64,000 nt of DNA from Mucilaginibacter conchicola (lineage in GTDB: Bacteria; Bacteroidota; Bacteroidia; Sphingobacteriales; Sphingobacteriaceae). Shown here piece after piece: positions 19,888-29,449 of this stretch. How positions within the stretch are numbered: position 1 is the first letter of the stretch; the number at the start of each line of letters is the position of its first letter. The notes beneath the pieces are model-generated. The model ran no database searches. It saw nothing but the letters and a program-made list of their open reading frames with translations, and was not told where the DNA came from. Both the position numbers and the translations under genes were made by a program. The stretch lies in NCBI RefSeq assembly GCF_003432115.1, contig NZ_QWDC01000002.1, positions 62,001 to 126,000 on the forward strand, written 5' to 3'.

Positions 19888-22281
19888 ATGATAAAGAATT
19901 ATCTGAAAATTGCCTGGCGCAACCTTATCAAAAACAAAACCCATACGTTTATAAATGTAGCCGGCCTTTCGGTAGGTATGGCGGTGGCCATGCTAATAGG
20001 CCTTTGGATATGGGACGAGGTATCATACAACAACTACTTTAAAAACCATAACCGCATTGTACAGGTATGGCAGCACCAAACCATTAACGGGCAGGTGGGC
20101 AGCCAGATCTCGATGCCTATCCCGCTGGGAATGGCTCTGGGTAAAGATTACCGCGGCGATTTTAAATACGTTACCTTATCCAGCTGGAATTACGACCACA
20201 TCCTTACCGTGGGCGATAAAAAACTTAGCATGGCCGGCAGCTTTATGCAGCCCGAAGCGCCTGACATGCTTACCCTTGAAATGATCAAAGGATCGCGCAA
20301 GGCACTTACCGATCCGTCATCCATAGTGATATCTGATAAAGTTGCCAAAGCATTTTTTGCCAATGGCGATGCCATGGATAAAACCATTAAAATAGATAAC
20401 CAATACCTGCTTAAAGTTGCCGGTATTTATAAAGATATCCCCTCAAATACAGCTTTTAAAGATCTTAACTATATAATGCCATGGGATTTTTATTTAACCA
20501 CCCAACCATGGCTGCAGCGCGCTACCACCCGCTGGGGCAATAACTCGTTCCAGGTATTTGCACAAGTGAATGATAATGCGGATATCAACAAAGTAAACGC
20601 CCGCATCCGCAACCTTAAAATGAAAAACATCGAGGCGCAGGGTGATAAAGTTGGCGCATCGTTTAAGCCGGTTGTGTTCCTGCATCCTATGGATAAATGG
20701 CGTTTGTATTCTGAATTTAAAGATGGCGTTAACACCGGCGGCGGTATACAGTTTGTGTGGATGTTTGGCATCATCGGCAGCTTTGTGCTGCTGCTGGCCT
20801 GTATCAATTTTATGAACCTGAGCACAGCACGGTCTGAGAAACGCGCTAAAGAGGTAGGCATTCGTAAAACGGTAGGCTCGTTAAAAGTACAGCTCATCGC
20901 CCAGTTCTTTATCGAATCGTTACTGGTAACGGCTTTTGCCTTTATCGTATCTATTGTATTGGTGTTGCTTATTTTACCATGGTTTAACCAGGTGGCCAGC
21001 AAAACCATGTCGGTGTTGTGGGCCGAACCTGTTTTCTGGACCATGGGCATCGGCTTTAGTTTGCTTACGGGTGTTATTGCGGGCAGCTACCCGGCCTTTT
21101 ACCTGTCGTCATTTCAGCCGGTTAAAGTTTTAAAGGGAACTTTCAAAGCAGGCCGTTTTGCAGCGTTACCGCGCAAAATATTGGTGGTATTGCAGTTTAC
21201 AGTATCGGTAACGCTTATCATTGGCACCATTGTGGTGTTTTTGCAGGTGCAGCATACCAAGAACCGCCCCGTTGGTTACGAGCGCACAGGCATGGTGCAG
21301 ATCTATGCCAAAACCGAGGATATCCACAAAAACTTCAGCGCTGTACGTAATGATCTTATCTCGAGCGGCATGATCGTAGAAATGGCAGAATCGGGCAGCC
21401 CGCTTACAGAAGTGCAGAGCAATAACAGCGGCTACAACTGGCGCGGCAAAGCGCCGGATCTGCAGGATGATTTTGCCTACATCCCCGTTACGCCCGAGTT
21501 TGGTAAAACCGCCGGATGGAAAATCATCCAGGGCCGCGATTTCTCGCGCAGCGTGGTATCAGATAGTACAGCCATGATCATCAATGAATCGGCAGCAAAA
21601 TTTATGGGCTTTAAAAATGCCGTTGGCGAAATTGTAGATAACGGCAAAAAATATACGGTGATAGGTGTAGTGAAAGATATGGTGATGTCGTCGCCATACG
21701 AGCCGGTAAAGACTACCATGTTTGTAATGTCTAACGAGGCCGAGGGGTCGGTGGATATCCGCCTTAACCCTAAAGTACCGGTAAGCAAAGCCATTGCAAA
21801 AATTGAGAGCGTATTTAAACAATATGATCCGGGCAGTCCGTTCGAATACAAATTCACCGACGAACAATACGCCCGCAAATTTACCACCGAAGAACGTGTG
21901 GGCAAACTGGCCGGCTTCTTTACCATATTGGCTATATTTATAAGCTGCATGGGCTTGTTCGGCATGGCATCGTTCATGGCCGAGCAGCGTACCAAAGAGA
22001 TAGGCGTGCGCAAGGTTTTGGGCGCATCGGTGTTTACGCTGTGGAGATTAATGTCGGTTGATTTTGTGATATTGGTAACCATATCATTGTTACTGGCTAT
22101 TCCAACGGCCTACTACTTTATGCAGGGCTGGCTGCAAGATTACAAATACCGCACCGATCTTTCATGGTGGATATTTGTACTAACATCAATAGGTGCACTG
22201 GGCATTACTTTGCTAACGGTTAGTTACCAAAGCATAAAAGCGGCGTTGGTGAACCCTGTGAAGAGTTTGAAGACGGAGTAG
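19888..22281 (+). CDS. FtsX/MacB-type ABC transporter permease
   Basis: A 797-residue membrane protein starting MIKNYLKIAWRNLIKNK, typical of Bacteroidota MacB-like permeases. It has an N-terminal anchor helix, a first periplasmic domain (about 50-275), three or four helices (285-400), then a second helix and periplasmic domain (430-680) and three C-terminal helices. Both halves end in an FtsX core with RxKEIGVRK(T/V)xG signatures at about 325 and 705. It is the duplicated eight-to-ten-helix form. No ATPase gene is adjacent. Roles in this family range from lipoprotein or peptide export to antibiotic response. A short palindrome, ACAAGC-GTA-GCTTGT, lies at 19840-19854, 34 bp upstream. Confidence 0.92.
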   Translation: MIKNYLKIAWRNLIKNKTHTFINVAGLSVGMAVAMLIGLWIWDEVSYNNYFKNHNRIVQVWQHQTINGQVGSQISMPIPLGMALGKDYRGDFKYVTLSSWNYDHILTVGDKKLSMAGSFMQPEAPDMLTLEMIKGSRKALTDPSSIVISDKVAKAFFANGDAMDKTIKIDNQYLLKVAGIYKDIPSNTAFKDLNYIMPWDFYLTTQPWLQRATTRWGNNSFQVFAQVNDNADINKVNARIRNLKMKNIEAQGDKVGASFKPVVFLHPMDKWRLYSEFKDGVNTGGGIQFVWMFGIIGSFVLLLACINFMNLSTARSEKRAKEVGIRKTVGSLKVQLIAQFFIESLLVTAFAFIVSIVLVLLILPWFNQVASKTMSVLWAEPVFWTMGIGFSLLTGVIAGSYPAFYLSSFQPVKVLKGTFKAGRFAALPRKILVVLQFTVSVTLIIGTIVVFLQVQHTKNRPVGYERTGMVQIYAKTEDIHKNFSAVRNDLISSGMIVEMAESGSPLTEVQSNNSGYNWRGKAPDLQDDFAYIPVTPEFGKTAGWKIIQGRDFSRSVVSDSTAMIINESAAKFMGFKNAVGEIVDNGKKYTVIGVVKDMVMSSPYEPVKTTMFVMSNEAEGSVDIRLNPKVPVSKAIAKIESVFKQYDPGSPFEYKFTDEQYARKFTTEERVGKLAGFFTILAIFISCMGLFGMASFMAEQRTKEIGVRKVLGASVFTLWRLMSVDFVILVTISLLLAIPTAYYFMQGWLQDYKYRTDLSWWIFVLTSIGALGITLLTVSYQSIKAALVNPVKSLKTE

Positions 22282-22329
22282 TTGGGTCATTGGGTCATTG
22301 GGTCATTGGGTCATTGGGTCATTGGGTCA
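22282..22329. repeat. Six perfect tandem copies of an 8-bp unit
   Basis: TTGGGTCA is repeated six times without interruption, beginning directly after the permease stop codon and ending 34 bp before the next gene. The copy number may vary between strains. Confidence 0.97.
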
Positions 22330-22363
22330 TTAAAAGGAATTTGAATTAATATCACATAGTTTT

Positions 22364-23830
22364 ATGCTTCTGAAAAAACTGAACCTTATTGTTGCCCTGG
22401 GCTTTTTGGTTACGGGCTGCTCTGCGCAAACCGGCGAAAAGATTGCCGATAGTACCCAAAAGAAAATACAACTGGTTGAGAAAAACCTGGTTGGTATGAT
22501 CAGCACCGAAGGCACACCTTTGTGGACCATACAGGAACGAATGGCGCATTACAAGGTAAACGGGGTAAGCATTGCGGTTATCCGCAACTATAAAGTGGAA
22601 TGGGCCAAAGCTTACGGCTACGCTGATGTTGCGGAGAAAAGGCCGGTAACTACCAGCACATTGTTCCAGGCGGCATCCATCAGTAAATCATTAAACGGCG
22701 TTGGTATTTTAAAGCTGGCGCAGGATGGTAAGCTTGATCTGGATAAGGACATTAACCAATACCTCACCAGTTGGAAGTTCCCTTATGATAGCGTGGCAAA
22801 AGGAAAGATCATCAACACCAAAAACCTGTTGAGCCATACCGCCGGTTTAACGGTGCATGGCTTTGGCGGATACGATATAAAAGACCCGCTGCCTACGGTA
22901 GTGCAGATCTTGAATGGTACCAAACCCGCCAATTCAGATCCCGTACGTTCTATGTTTGAGCCGGGCCTGCGGTCGGAATATTCGGGCGGTGGTACTACTA
23001 TCACGCAGTTAATGGTAACGGATATTACGCATCAGCCTTACGATAAATATATGTATGAGCAGGTACTGAAACCAATGGGCATGACAGGCAGCAGCTATAC
23101 CCAGCCACCTGCAAAAGCTAAAGCCGGGTTGCTGGCGACAGCCTATCGCGGCGATGGTACCCAACTGGAAGGCAAATACCACATCTACCCCGAAGAAGCA
23201 CCTGCCGGCCTTTGGACCAACCCAACCGATCTTGCTAAATATATTATTGAAACGCAACTGGCGCTCGAGGGAAAATCAAGCAAAGTGCTTAATCAGGCTT
23301 ATACTAAACTGAGGCTTACGCCTTACGGAGACAAGTCTGCGGCTTTAGGTGTTTTTATTGACGATCTTGATGGTGTAAAATATTTTCAGCATGGTGGCGC
23401 TAACGAGGGTTTCAGATGCCAGTACGAGGGCAGCCTCGAAGGTGGTAACGGCGTGGTAGTAATGGTAAACTCTGACGAGGGCGCTATTATGAACGAGATC
23501 ATCAACAGCGTGGCCAAAGTTTACGGCTTTAAAGGATTATACCATTCTAAGGTTTTCAAGAACGTTACTGTTGATGCTGCAACTTTGCAAACTTATGTAG
23601 GTAAATATGAGATGATGCCAGGCAAATTATTAACCATTACCCGCGAGGGTGATAAACTTTACGGCCAGGCAGACGGACAATCAAAGCTTGAGCTGTTTGC
23701 CGAAGCACAAGACAAATTCTATCTTAAAGTTGCCCCTGTAGAGGTTGAGTTTCTTAAGGATGATAAAGGTAAAACCATCATCTGCCGCATTTACCAGGGT
23801 GGCACGCACGATGCTAAAAGGGTTGAATAA
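22364..23830 (+). CDS. Serine hydrolase lipoprotein (class C beta-lactamase/esterase family)
   Basis: A 488-residue protein with a lipoprotein signal (LVTGC, Cys at about 19). The serine-hydrolase fold covers residues 45-370. The nucleophile motif is SISK at 105-108, the Tyr motif is EYSGG near 206, and HGGANEGF is the KTG-like element. The C-terminal 100 residues match the small domain often found behind this fold. The family includes esterases, D-aminopeptidases and beta-lactamase-like enzymes; the substrate is not readable. It is followed after 31 bp by a DUF1080-like gene on the same strand. Confidence 0.92.
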   Translation: MLLKKLNLIVALGFLVTGCSAQTGEKIADSTQKKIQLVEKNLVGMISTEGTPLWTIQERMAHYKVNGVSIAVIRNYKVEWAKAYGYADVAEKRPVTTSTLFQAASISKSLNGVGILKLAQDGKLDLDKDINQYLTSWKFPYDSVAKGKIINTKNLLSHTAGLTVHGFGGYDIKDPLPTVVQILNGTKPANSDPVRSMFEPGLRSEYSGGGTTITQLMVTDITHQPYDKYMYEQVLKPMGMTGSSYTQPPAKAKAGLLATAYRGDGTQLEGKYHIYPEEAPAGLWTNPTDLAKYIIETQLALEGKSSKVLNQAYTKLRLTPYGDKSAALGVFIDDLDGVKYFQHGGANEGFRCQYEGSLEGGNGVVVMVNSDEGAIMNEIINSVAKVYGFKGLYHSKVFKNVTVDAATLQTYVGKYEMMPGKLLTITREGDKLYGQADGQSKLELFAEAQDKFYLKVAPVEVEFLKDDKGKTIICRIYQGGTHDAKRVE

Positions 23831-23861
23831 TTTATCTTAGCTATATAAACCACATCACATT

Positions 23862-24488
23862 ATGAAAACCTATAAAGCTCTGATCCTGATGGCTTGCCTT
23901 TATGCAGGCAACAGCTTTGGCCAGGCAAAACCCAAGGCAGCAGATTTTACAGTAGTTAACCGCCAGTTGACTATCACGGATGATGGCACCGTACAGGTGA
24001 ACGGTGTAGATAATGCCGGTTTTGTATGGCTAAACAACCGCCAGTTTACCTACGGCACTATTGAGTTTGATGTAAAAGGTAACGATAAACTGCAAGGTAG
24101 TTTTGTGGGCGTGGCCTTCCATGGTTTAAATGACAGTACTTATGAATCTATTTATTTCCGCCCGTTTAACTTTAAAGCTGATGATGCTGTAAGGCGCAGC
24201 CATAGCGTGCAATACATAGCCCCGCCGCAGTATGACTGGCCTGTGCTGCGTGAGAAATATCCCAACAAATACGAGCTGGCCGTTACCCCCGCACCTGATC
24301 CCAACGACTGGTTCCATGCCAAAATTGAGGTAACAAAAGACAAGATCAGCGTTTATGTGAACAATGCCAAAACACCGGCCCTGGTAGTTGCTCCCCTAAC
24401 CCATACCCGCGGAACTAAAATTGCCTACTGGGTGGGCAACGGCTCGCCCGGCGACTGGAAGAACCTCAAAATAACCGACAAGAAATAA
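23862..24488 (+). CDS. Secreted concanavalin-like (DUF1080/LamG-type) protein
   Basis: A 208-residue protein with a signal peptide ending near SFGQ. The body is one beta-sandwich: FTYGTIEFDVKG, VGVAFHG, YESIYFRPFN and VSVYVNN-like strands resemble the laminin-G/DUF1080 group. Charged loops suggest carbohydrate binding or hydrolysis, but no catalytic residue can be named. It probably follows the serine hydrolase in an operon, though a TATCTTAG -7-like box at 23833-23840 could give it its own promoter. A terminator follows. Confidence 0.8.
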   Translation: MKTYKALILMACLYAGNSFGQAKPKAADFTVVNRQLTITDDGTVQVNGVDNAGFVWLNNRQFTYGTIEFDVKGNDKLQGSFVGVAFHGLNDSTYESIYFRPFNFKADDAVRRSHSVQYIAPPQYDWPVLREKYPNKYELAVTPAPDPNDWFHAKIEVTKDKISVYVNNAKTPALVVAPLTHTRGTKIAYWVGNGSPGDWKNLKITDKK

Positions 24489-24494
24489 CCCCAA

Positions 24495-24528
24495 CAAAAA
24501 AAGCCCGATGCACAGCACCGGGCTTTTA
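24495..24528. terminator. Bidirectional terminator
   Basis: AAAAAAAGCCCG and CGGGCTTTT arms surround a 10-base loop. It sits between the convergent DUF1080-like and bacilliredoxin genes. Confidence 0.85.
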
Positions 24529-24576
24529 TATTTCAAAGGGTCTTGATTCTTGTATCTTGACTCTTGATTCTAAAAA

Positions 24577-24990
24577 TCAGCAGTATTGCTCAAACGCGTC
24601 GATAAGGTTATCAGCGATCATTTGTGCAGGGCGGCCTTCTATCTGATGGCGCTCAATGATGTGAACCAGTTTACCATCTTTAAACAAAGCCATTGATGGT
24701 GACGATGGCGGGTAAGGCAACATCAGGTTACGGGCAGCATCAACTGCTTCGCGCTCCATACCGGCAAATACTGTAACCAGGCGGTCAGGGTGTTTTGCAT
24801 TGGCAGCAGCCATGCGTGCAGCAGGGCGTGCGTTAGCAGCAGCACAACCACAAACCGAGTTAACCATCACAAAAGTGGTACCTTCAGTTTTTATAGCAGC
24901 ATTAACCTGCTCTGCGTCTTTCAATTCTTCAAAGCCTACGCGGGTTAATTCCTCACGCATTGGGGCTACTAAATATTCAGGGTACATCAT
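24577..24990 (-). CDS. BrxA/BrxB-family bacilliredoxin
   Basis: A 137-residue thioredoxin-fold protein of the YphP/YqiW family. The active-site motif is Cys47-Gly-Cys49 in NSVCGCAAA, as in bacilliredoxins, which remove bacillithiol from proteins oxidised by thiolation. The C-terminal Cys (EQYC) is also typical. Length is normal and there is no signal peptide, so it is cytoplasmic. It has its own promoter. Confidence 0.96.
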   Translation of the reverse strand: MMYPEYLVAPMREELTRVGFEELKDAEQVNAAIKTEGTTFVMVNSVCGCAAANARPAARMAAANAKHPDRLVTVFAGMEREAVDAARNLMLPYPPSSPSMALFKDGKLVHIIERHQIEGRPAQMIADNLIDAFEQYC

Positions 24991-25016
24991 AATTTTTACT
25001 TCGCTTATATTCAGTG

Positions 25017-25024
25017 CAAAAGTA
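25017..25024 (-). promoter_or_regulatory. -7 box of the bacilliredoxin gene
   Basis: On the minus strand TACTTTTG matches TAnnTTTG. A TTG lies 18 bp upstream as a candidate -33 element, and the leader is about 26 bp. Confidence 0.7.
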
Positions 25025-25210
25025 CCAAAATCAAAATAAAAACAACCTGCAATCAGAATAATCCGTAATAATTGACGTTTCGGTTATAATTATAAAACAT
25101 AGGTGCTGGGTGAAGCGTGGTGGAATTATAAGCCGATATGATTATATTGCAATCCGTAGTTTTTAACCCTAATAAAACTATTGAATGAACTTAAAATTTG
25201 ACATTTAGGT

Positions 25211-26062
25211 ATGGGAATTATTTTTAAAAAAAATGAGGCTCAGCCACGTATTGTACAGGTTAAGGCAAAGCATGTAAATTCGCTTAAATTTACCGTGGCA
25301 GCTGTACTTATTGTGGTAATGGTACTCATGACAGCGGTAATGCGTTTAAGTACACAGGCAGAACAGCAACGCCACGAAAACAACAGGCTGCAATCACAGG
25401 TAGCCGCACTACAAGGGCAAATTGACAAGACAGAAGAAGACGCCCTGCTACAATCAGCAGAAAAAGAAGGCCAGCGCAGCAAAGCGGTATCATACCTGGC
25501 CGATATACAAACCAAACTAAAACGTATTAACGAATACATGAGCAAACGTGGTTTGCGTAACATCTCGTTCCGTAAACTGAACGTTGATGAGAAACCAAAA
25601 AGCGAAACCAAGCTGTATGCTGATTTCAATAACTACCTGGACAGGCTGGTAAACACCATTGCCTACACCCCTATGGGCTATCCAAGACTAAGTTCATTCA
25701 CCTCGTTCTTTGGCTCGCGCGGTAACCCGTTCAACTTCGGTGGCAGCGAGTTTCACCCCGGTATTGATTTTGCCGGCCACAAAGGCGATCCTGTAAAATG
25801 TACCGCCAGTGGCCGTGTAGTATTTGCAGGCCGTGCAGGTGGCTATGGCAATTGCGTAAAGATCCGCCATAACAACAATATAGAGACCTGGTATGGCCAC
25901 CTGTCAAAGATCAATGTTAAAGAAGGCCAGAAAGTTGATGTTGGTCAACTGATAGGCAAAGTAGGTTCAACCGGCCGCTCAACGGGCCCGCACCTGCACT
26001 ACGAGATCCGCAAGAACGGCCAGCCGGTTAATCCTAAGCAATATTTGAGTTTGAATTTGTAG
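25211..26062 (+). CDS. M23-family peptidoglycan DD-metallopeptidase, membrane-anchored
   Basis: A 283-residue protein with one N-terminal membrane helix (about 28-48), a coiled coil rich in Gln/Glu (50-115) and a C-terminal LytM/M23 domain (175-283). Zinc ligands are in FHPGIDFAG (HxxxD) and GPHLHYEI (HxH). It resembles enzymes that cut peptide cross-links or, like EnvC, scaffold amidases; the intact ligands suggest an active enzyme. The start is the ATG at 25211. Confidence 0.94.
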   Translation: MGIIFKKNEAQPRIVQVKAKHVNSLKFTVAAVLIVVMVLMTAVMRLSTQAEQQRHENNRLQSQVAALQGQIDKTEEDALLQSAEKEGQRSKAVSYLADIQTKLKRINEYMSKRGLRNISFRKLNVDEKPKSETKLYADFNNYLDRLVNTIAYTPMGYPRLSSFTSFFGSRGNPFNFGGSEFHPGIDFAGHKGDPVKCTASGRVVFAGRAGGYGNCVKIRHNNNIETWYGHLSKINVKEGQKVDVGQLIGKVGSTGRSTGPHLHYEIRKNGQPVNPKQYLSLNL

Positions 26063-26075
26063 GGTTTTACCCTCT

Positions 26076-26173
26076 ATGTCATTTCGAACGAGCGACAGCG
26101 AGGAGAAATCCTGATACTACATGCGTTTCAGCCTTTCAGAAATAACAAGATTTCTCCTCGTTCGAAATGACAT
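26076..26173. repeat. Intergenic inverted repeat, family A copy 2
   Basis: Terminal arms of 17 bp at 26076-26092 (ATGTCATTTCGAACGAG) and 26157-26173 are perfect complements; the whole element is 98 bp. Confidence 0.93.
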
Positions 26174-26180
26174 ATTTTTT

Positions 26181-26210
26181 AAAGGCGATGATTTGATCAT
26201 CGCCTTTTTA
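26181..26210 (+). terminator. Terminator after the M23 peptidase gene
   Basis: AAAGGCGATGAT and ATCATCGCCTTT form a 12-bp stem with a three-base loop followed by T residues. A preceding T run suggests it can work in both directions. Confidence 0.85.
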
Positions 26211-26256
26211 TTGGCTGATTATCACTATCTTTCACCAACATCAGCCAGCCTTACCA

Positions 26257-29022
26257 ATGGGCCTTAATAAACCTTTCATCATTATCCGCTTTGCGGTTTG
26301 CGTTCTTGTGTTGCTTTGCTGTACACAAACGCAGGCGCAGGTAAATGCGCGGCAGGCTTTGCTCAACATTAAAGCCAGGGCTGATACATCCATCAAAAAC
26401 TTCCCGCCTGAAAAAGTTTATCTGCAAACAGACCGCCCGTATTATTCGGTTGGTGATACTATCTGGTACCGGGGCTGGGTTATAGATGCTCCTTCCACCC
26501 TGCTATCCACCAAAAGCGGATTGCTGCATGTAGAGATAGCCACCGATAGCAACGTGGTGGTACAAAAATTTCTGCTGCCTGTTGAAAATGGTATCACCTG
26601 GGGCAACATCACCCTTAACGAAAAGGATTTTAAACCGGGCAGCTATATCATCCGTGCCTATACCAATTGGATGCGCAACTTTGGCGCGCAAACCTTTTTC
26701 TACAAGCGCATTAACATTACCGGCGGCTACGAGGATAACTGGACAGTAAAAGTACGTACCGATACCACACGCGTTAACGGGCAGCCTAACGTTAAAGCCA
26801 TACTTCAGTTTAGTTATGCAGATAAATTGCCGGTAGTGGGCAAACCAGTTACCATGCAGGTGATGAACGGCCGCAAAACCATCACCAAATACACGCTGGA
26901 TACGGAGTTGACCGGCACCGTAGATATCAGTTTTAAACCGCCGCAATCGGGCAAAGACCTGTATATAAAAGCCCGCGTAGATAACAAGGGCAACGCCGTA
27001 AACATCCCGCTAAGATTAAATAAAGCTGATGACACCGATCTGCAGTTTATGCCCGAGGGTGGCGATCTGGTGGCCGGCATTCAAACCCACGTAGGTTTTA
27101 AAGCAATAGGTACTAACGGCCGCGGCATCAACGTATCAGGAACCATAACCGACAGCAGGGGCAATAAGGTAACCACATTTAGATCGGGAAACTGCGGGAT
27201 GGGAAATTTTATGCTTACGCCTCTTGCAGGCGAACGGTATACGGCCACAATAACAACAGGCAGCGGTAGCAAAACATTTGCTTTGCCAAAGGTACAGGCC
27301 TCGGGTTTGGGGTTGTTTGTGTTGAATCACATCAATTCAGATTCGTTGAGGATAACCGTTAGCGCAAGTGCCGATGTGCTGAAACAGGGTAGTCCGTATT
27401 TTTTTATCGCCAAATCGCGGGGTGTTATACATTACGCGGCTATCATGAATTTTGATAACAAAAGCGCGCTTACCTCGTATCTCAATAAAAATCTGTTCCC
27501 TACCGGTATTACACATCTTCTGATCACCGACGATAAGGGCCGCACACTTAACGAGCGACTGGTTTTTATTGATCATCATGATGCATTAAAGATACAGGTT
27601 ACCGCCCCGCCGCAAATAGCAGCCAAAGACAGTGTTGACCTCAATTTATTAATTACCGATAGCAACGGTAAACCCGTGCAGGGCACCTTCTCGCTCGCGG
27701 TAACAGATGATGCCCGCGTAAAAACGGATACCCTTAACGATGCCAATATCATCACCTCAATGCTGCTCACATCAGAGCTGCGGGGTTATGTAGAAGCGCC
27801 GGGATATTATTTCAGTAAAGATGCTAATGCCTGGCAGGCACTGGATGATCTGCTGCTTACACAGGGATGGGTAAGCTATGATGCGCCTGCTAAAGGTGCA
27901 TTATTTCCTGTTGAAGAAGATTACAGCGTAAACGGGCGGCTCACTAACCTGTTTGGCAAACCGGCGGCGGGGCTGGGCGTAAATATGTTTTCGATAAGGC
28001 CGTTTTTAAGCCGGGATACTATAACGGGCAAAGACGGCCGGTTTAAAATGCCATTGCCACTCGTTGATACGCCGGCGTTTATCCTGAAAGCAGTAAAAAA
28101 GAACGGCAAACCATCGGGCATACCTATAACCGTGAATGAGTTTCAGATGCCGCACTTTGTGCCTACTAATATCCCTGCCGACCTGCCCTGGAACGTAAAC
28201 ACCGGCGATACCGTGATACGTGATATAAATGCCGCCATCAGCAAACGCAGGCAAACCGAAAAAATGCCCGAAGGCACCCGTTTGTTGCAGGGCGTAACGA
28301 TATCGGCAAAAAAAATGGTTAAAGATTCGCGCAACTTAAACGGTGCCGGCAACGCCGACATTGTGCTTGACGAAAAGGATATGGAAGCTGCCGGTAAGAA
28401 AACGCTGCTTAAACTGATAGAAGAAAAAATACCAGGCTTTTTCCCAAAATATCCTAAAGGTTCCCCTGTTGCCTGGTACTATGTAAAATCAAAATTTGCA
28501 TTTTTTATTATCGATGGGGTAAATCTTTTTGACATTGTGCCACCCAGATCTTATATAGACGAACGCGATTATCTCGCCAGCTATACCGCCGAATCGATAA
28601 AAGGGATAGAATTGAACTATTCAGCAAAATACAATAACGTTTACCTGGCCAAATACTGCCCTGGGTGCGACATCATCATGTTAGATTATGCTTTTATAGA
28701 AATAACCACCCGTAGCGGCAGTGGCCCTCACATGGCTGATGCCCGAGGCATTTACCTTTACAAACCATTACCACTTAGCCTGCCTGCGCAATTCTACAAA
28801 CCAAAATATACGGCCAATAAAACCGATGCGGCTTTAGACAACCGCCCCACCATTGCCTGGGAACCCAATGTAATTACCAATACTGAGGGAAAAGCGTCCG
28901 TCGGTTTCCACGCAGGAATGTCGACTGGAAATTACACGGTGATAGTGCAGGGTGTTGGGATGGATGGTAGTTTAGGGGTGAGGTATTTTCCGCTGAAGGT
29001 TAAGGTGGCGGCGGGGTTGTAG
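26257..29022 (+). CDS. Exported macroglobulin-like protein with TonB-plug-like C-terminal region
   Basis: A 921-residue protein with a signal peptide (to about residue 28). Residues 45-150 resemble the MG2 domain of alpha-2-macroglobulins (EKVYLQTDRPYYSVGDTIWYRGW). Further beta-sandwich domains follow to about 560, then a carboxypeptidase-regulatory-like segment near 560-620 (VNGRLTNLFGKPAAGLGVNM). Residues 690-820 resemble a TonB-receptor plug (LLKLIEEKIPGF, FFIIDGV, ESIKGIEL), but no beta-barrel follows. A CPGC pair occurs near 803-806. The C-terminus returns to a macroglobulin-like strand pattern. It is probably outer-membrane or periplasmic, with unknown ligand. The family is common in Sphingobacteriaceae and Flavobacteriia. 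Confidence 0.8.
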   Translation: MGLNKPFIIIRFAVCVLVLLCCTQTQAQVNARQALLNIKARADTSIKNFPPEKVYLQTDRPYYSVGDTIWYRGWVIDAPSTLLSTKSGLLHVEIATDSNVVVQKFLLPVENGITWGNITLNEKDFKPGSYIIRAYTNWMRNFGAQTFFYKRINITGGYEDNWTVKVRTDTTRVNGQPNVKAILQFSYADKLPVVGKPVTMQVMNGRKTITKYTLDTELTGTVDISFKPPQSGKDLYIKARVDNKGNAVNIPLRLNKADDTDLQFMPEGGDLVAGIQTHVGFKAIGTNGRGINVSGTITDSRGNKVTTFRSGNCGMGNFMLTPLAGERYTATITTGSGSKTFALPKVQASGLGLFVLNHINSDSLRITVSASADVLKQGSPYFFIAKSRGVIHYAAIMNFDNKSALTSYLNKNLFPTGITHLLITDDKGRTLNERLVFIDHHDALKIQVTAPPQIAAKDSVDLNLLITDSNGKPVQGTFSLAVTDDARVKTDTLNDANIITSMLLTSELRGYVEAPGYYFSKDANAWQALDDLLLTQGWVSYDAPAKGALFPVEEDYSVNGRLTNLFGKPAAGLGVNMFSIRPFLSRDTITGKDGRFKMPLPLVDTPAFILKAVKKNGKPSGIPITVNEFQMPHFVPTNIPADLPWNVNTGDTVIRDINAAISKRRQTEKMPEGTRLLQGVTISAKKMVKDSRNLNGAGNADIVLDEKDMEAAGKKTLLKLIEEKIPGFFPKYPKGSPVAWYYVKSKFAFFIIDGVNLFDIVPPRSYIDERDYLASYTAESIKGIELNYSAKYNNVYLAKYCPGCDIIMLDYAFIEITTRSGSGPHMADARGIYLYKPLPLSLPAQFYKPKYTANKTDAALDNRPTIAWEPNVITNTEGKASVGFHAGMSTGNYTVIVQGVGMDGSLGVRYFPLKVKVAAGL

Positions 29023-29036
29023 TTAATATCCGCGCG

Positions 29037-29178
29037 TCATTGCGAGGTACGAAGCAATCTCTTTAAGCAGGTCACTTATGCAAGGTGTATAATCCTAAAG
29101 AGATTATCGATGTATTCAATTTTCCTCTAAGGTATCAGTGAGCTCCCTACGGTCGGTTGTCTTCGTACCTCGCAATGA
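29037..29178. repeat. Intergenic inverted repeat, family B copy 2
   Basis: Terminal arms TCATTGCGAGGTACGAAG (29037-29054) and its complement (29161-29178) are perfect over 18 bp. The core differs from copy 1. Confidence 0.93.
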
Positions 29179-29260
29179 TGTGGTTTTATACTTTTGCTGG
29201 CGCACGCGTGCCGCGTTTGCTCTTCTTACAACTTTTTCGCGTTAGTGATAGCAGCGGATA

Positions 29261-29346
29261 CCTGCCCCGAGCCTAAGGCTTGCGCCATAGGCATCCCTTC
29301 GGGGCAGGCGTATGAGCGGATAGCACGACCCCGATGTATATCGGGG
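29261..29346. repeat. GC-rich double-hairpin intergenic element, family E
   Basis: Arms CCTGCCCCGA (29261-29270) and TCGGGGCAGG (29299-29308) are complementary, followed by a second hairpin CCCCGAT/ATCGGGG (29329-29346). With family B copy 2 and the short repeat at 29450 it fills the 514-bp gap before ahcY; no gene was seen there. Confidence 0.8.
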
Positions 29347-29449
29347 AACGCCCCCATCTTAAATATCGAACACTGAATTTTGAATGTGGAATGATGAAGT
29401 TTTATTAAAACCTTTCCCTGACCAACTAATCACGAATCAACCACTTCTA

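Noticed and set aside
20490..22082. Minus-strand frames in the FtsX-type permease gene
   Set aside because: They are the antisense of an intact 797-residue permease.
22282..22329. CRISPR array
   Set aside because: The 8-bp units are contiguous with no spacers.
26814..28361. Minus-strand frames within the macroglobulin-like gene
   Set aside because: They are shadows of a long real frame with a signal peptide and named domains.
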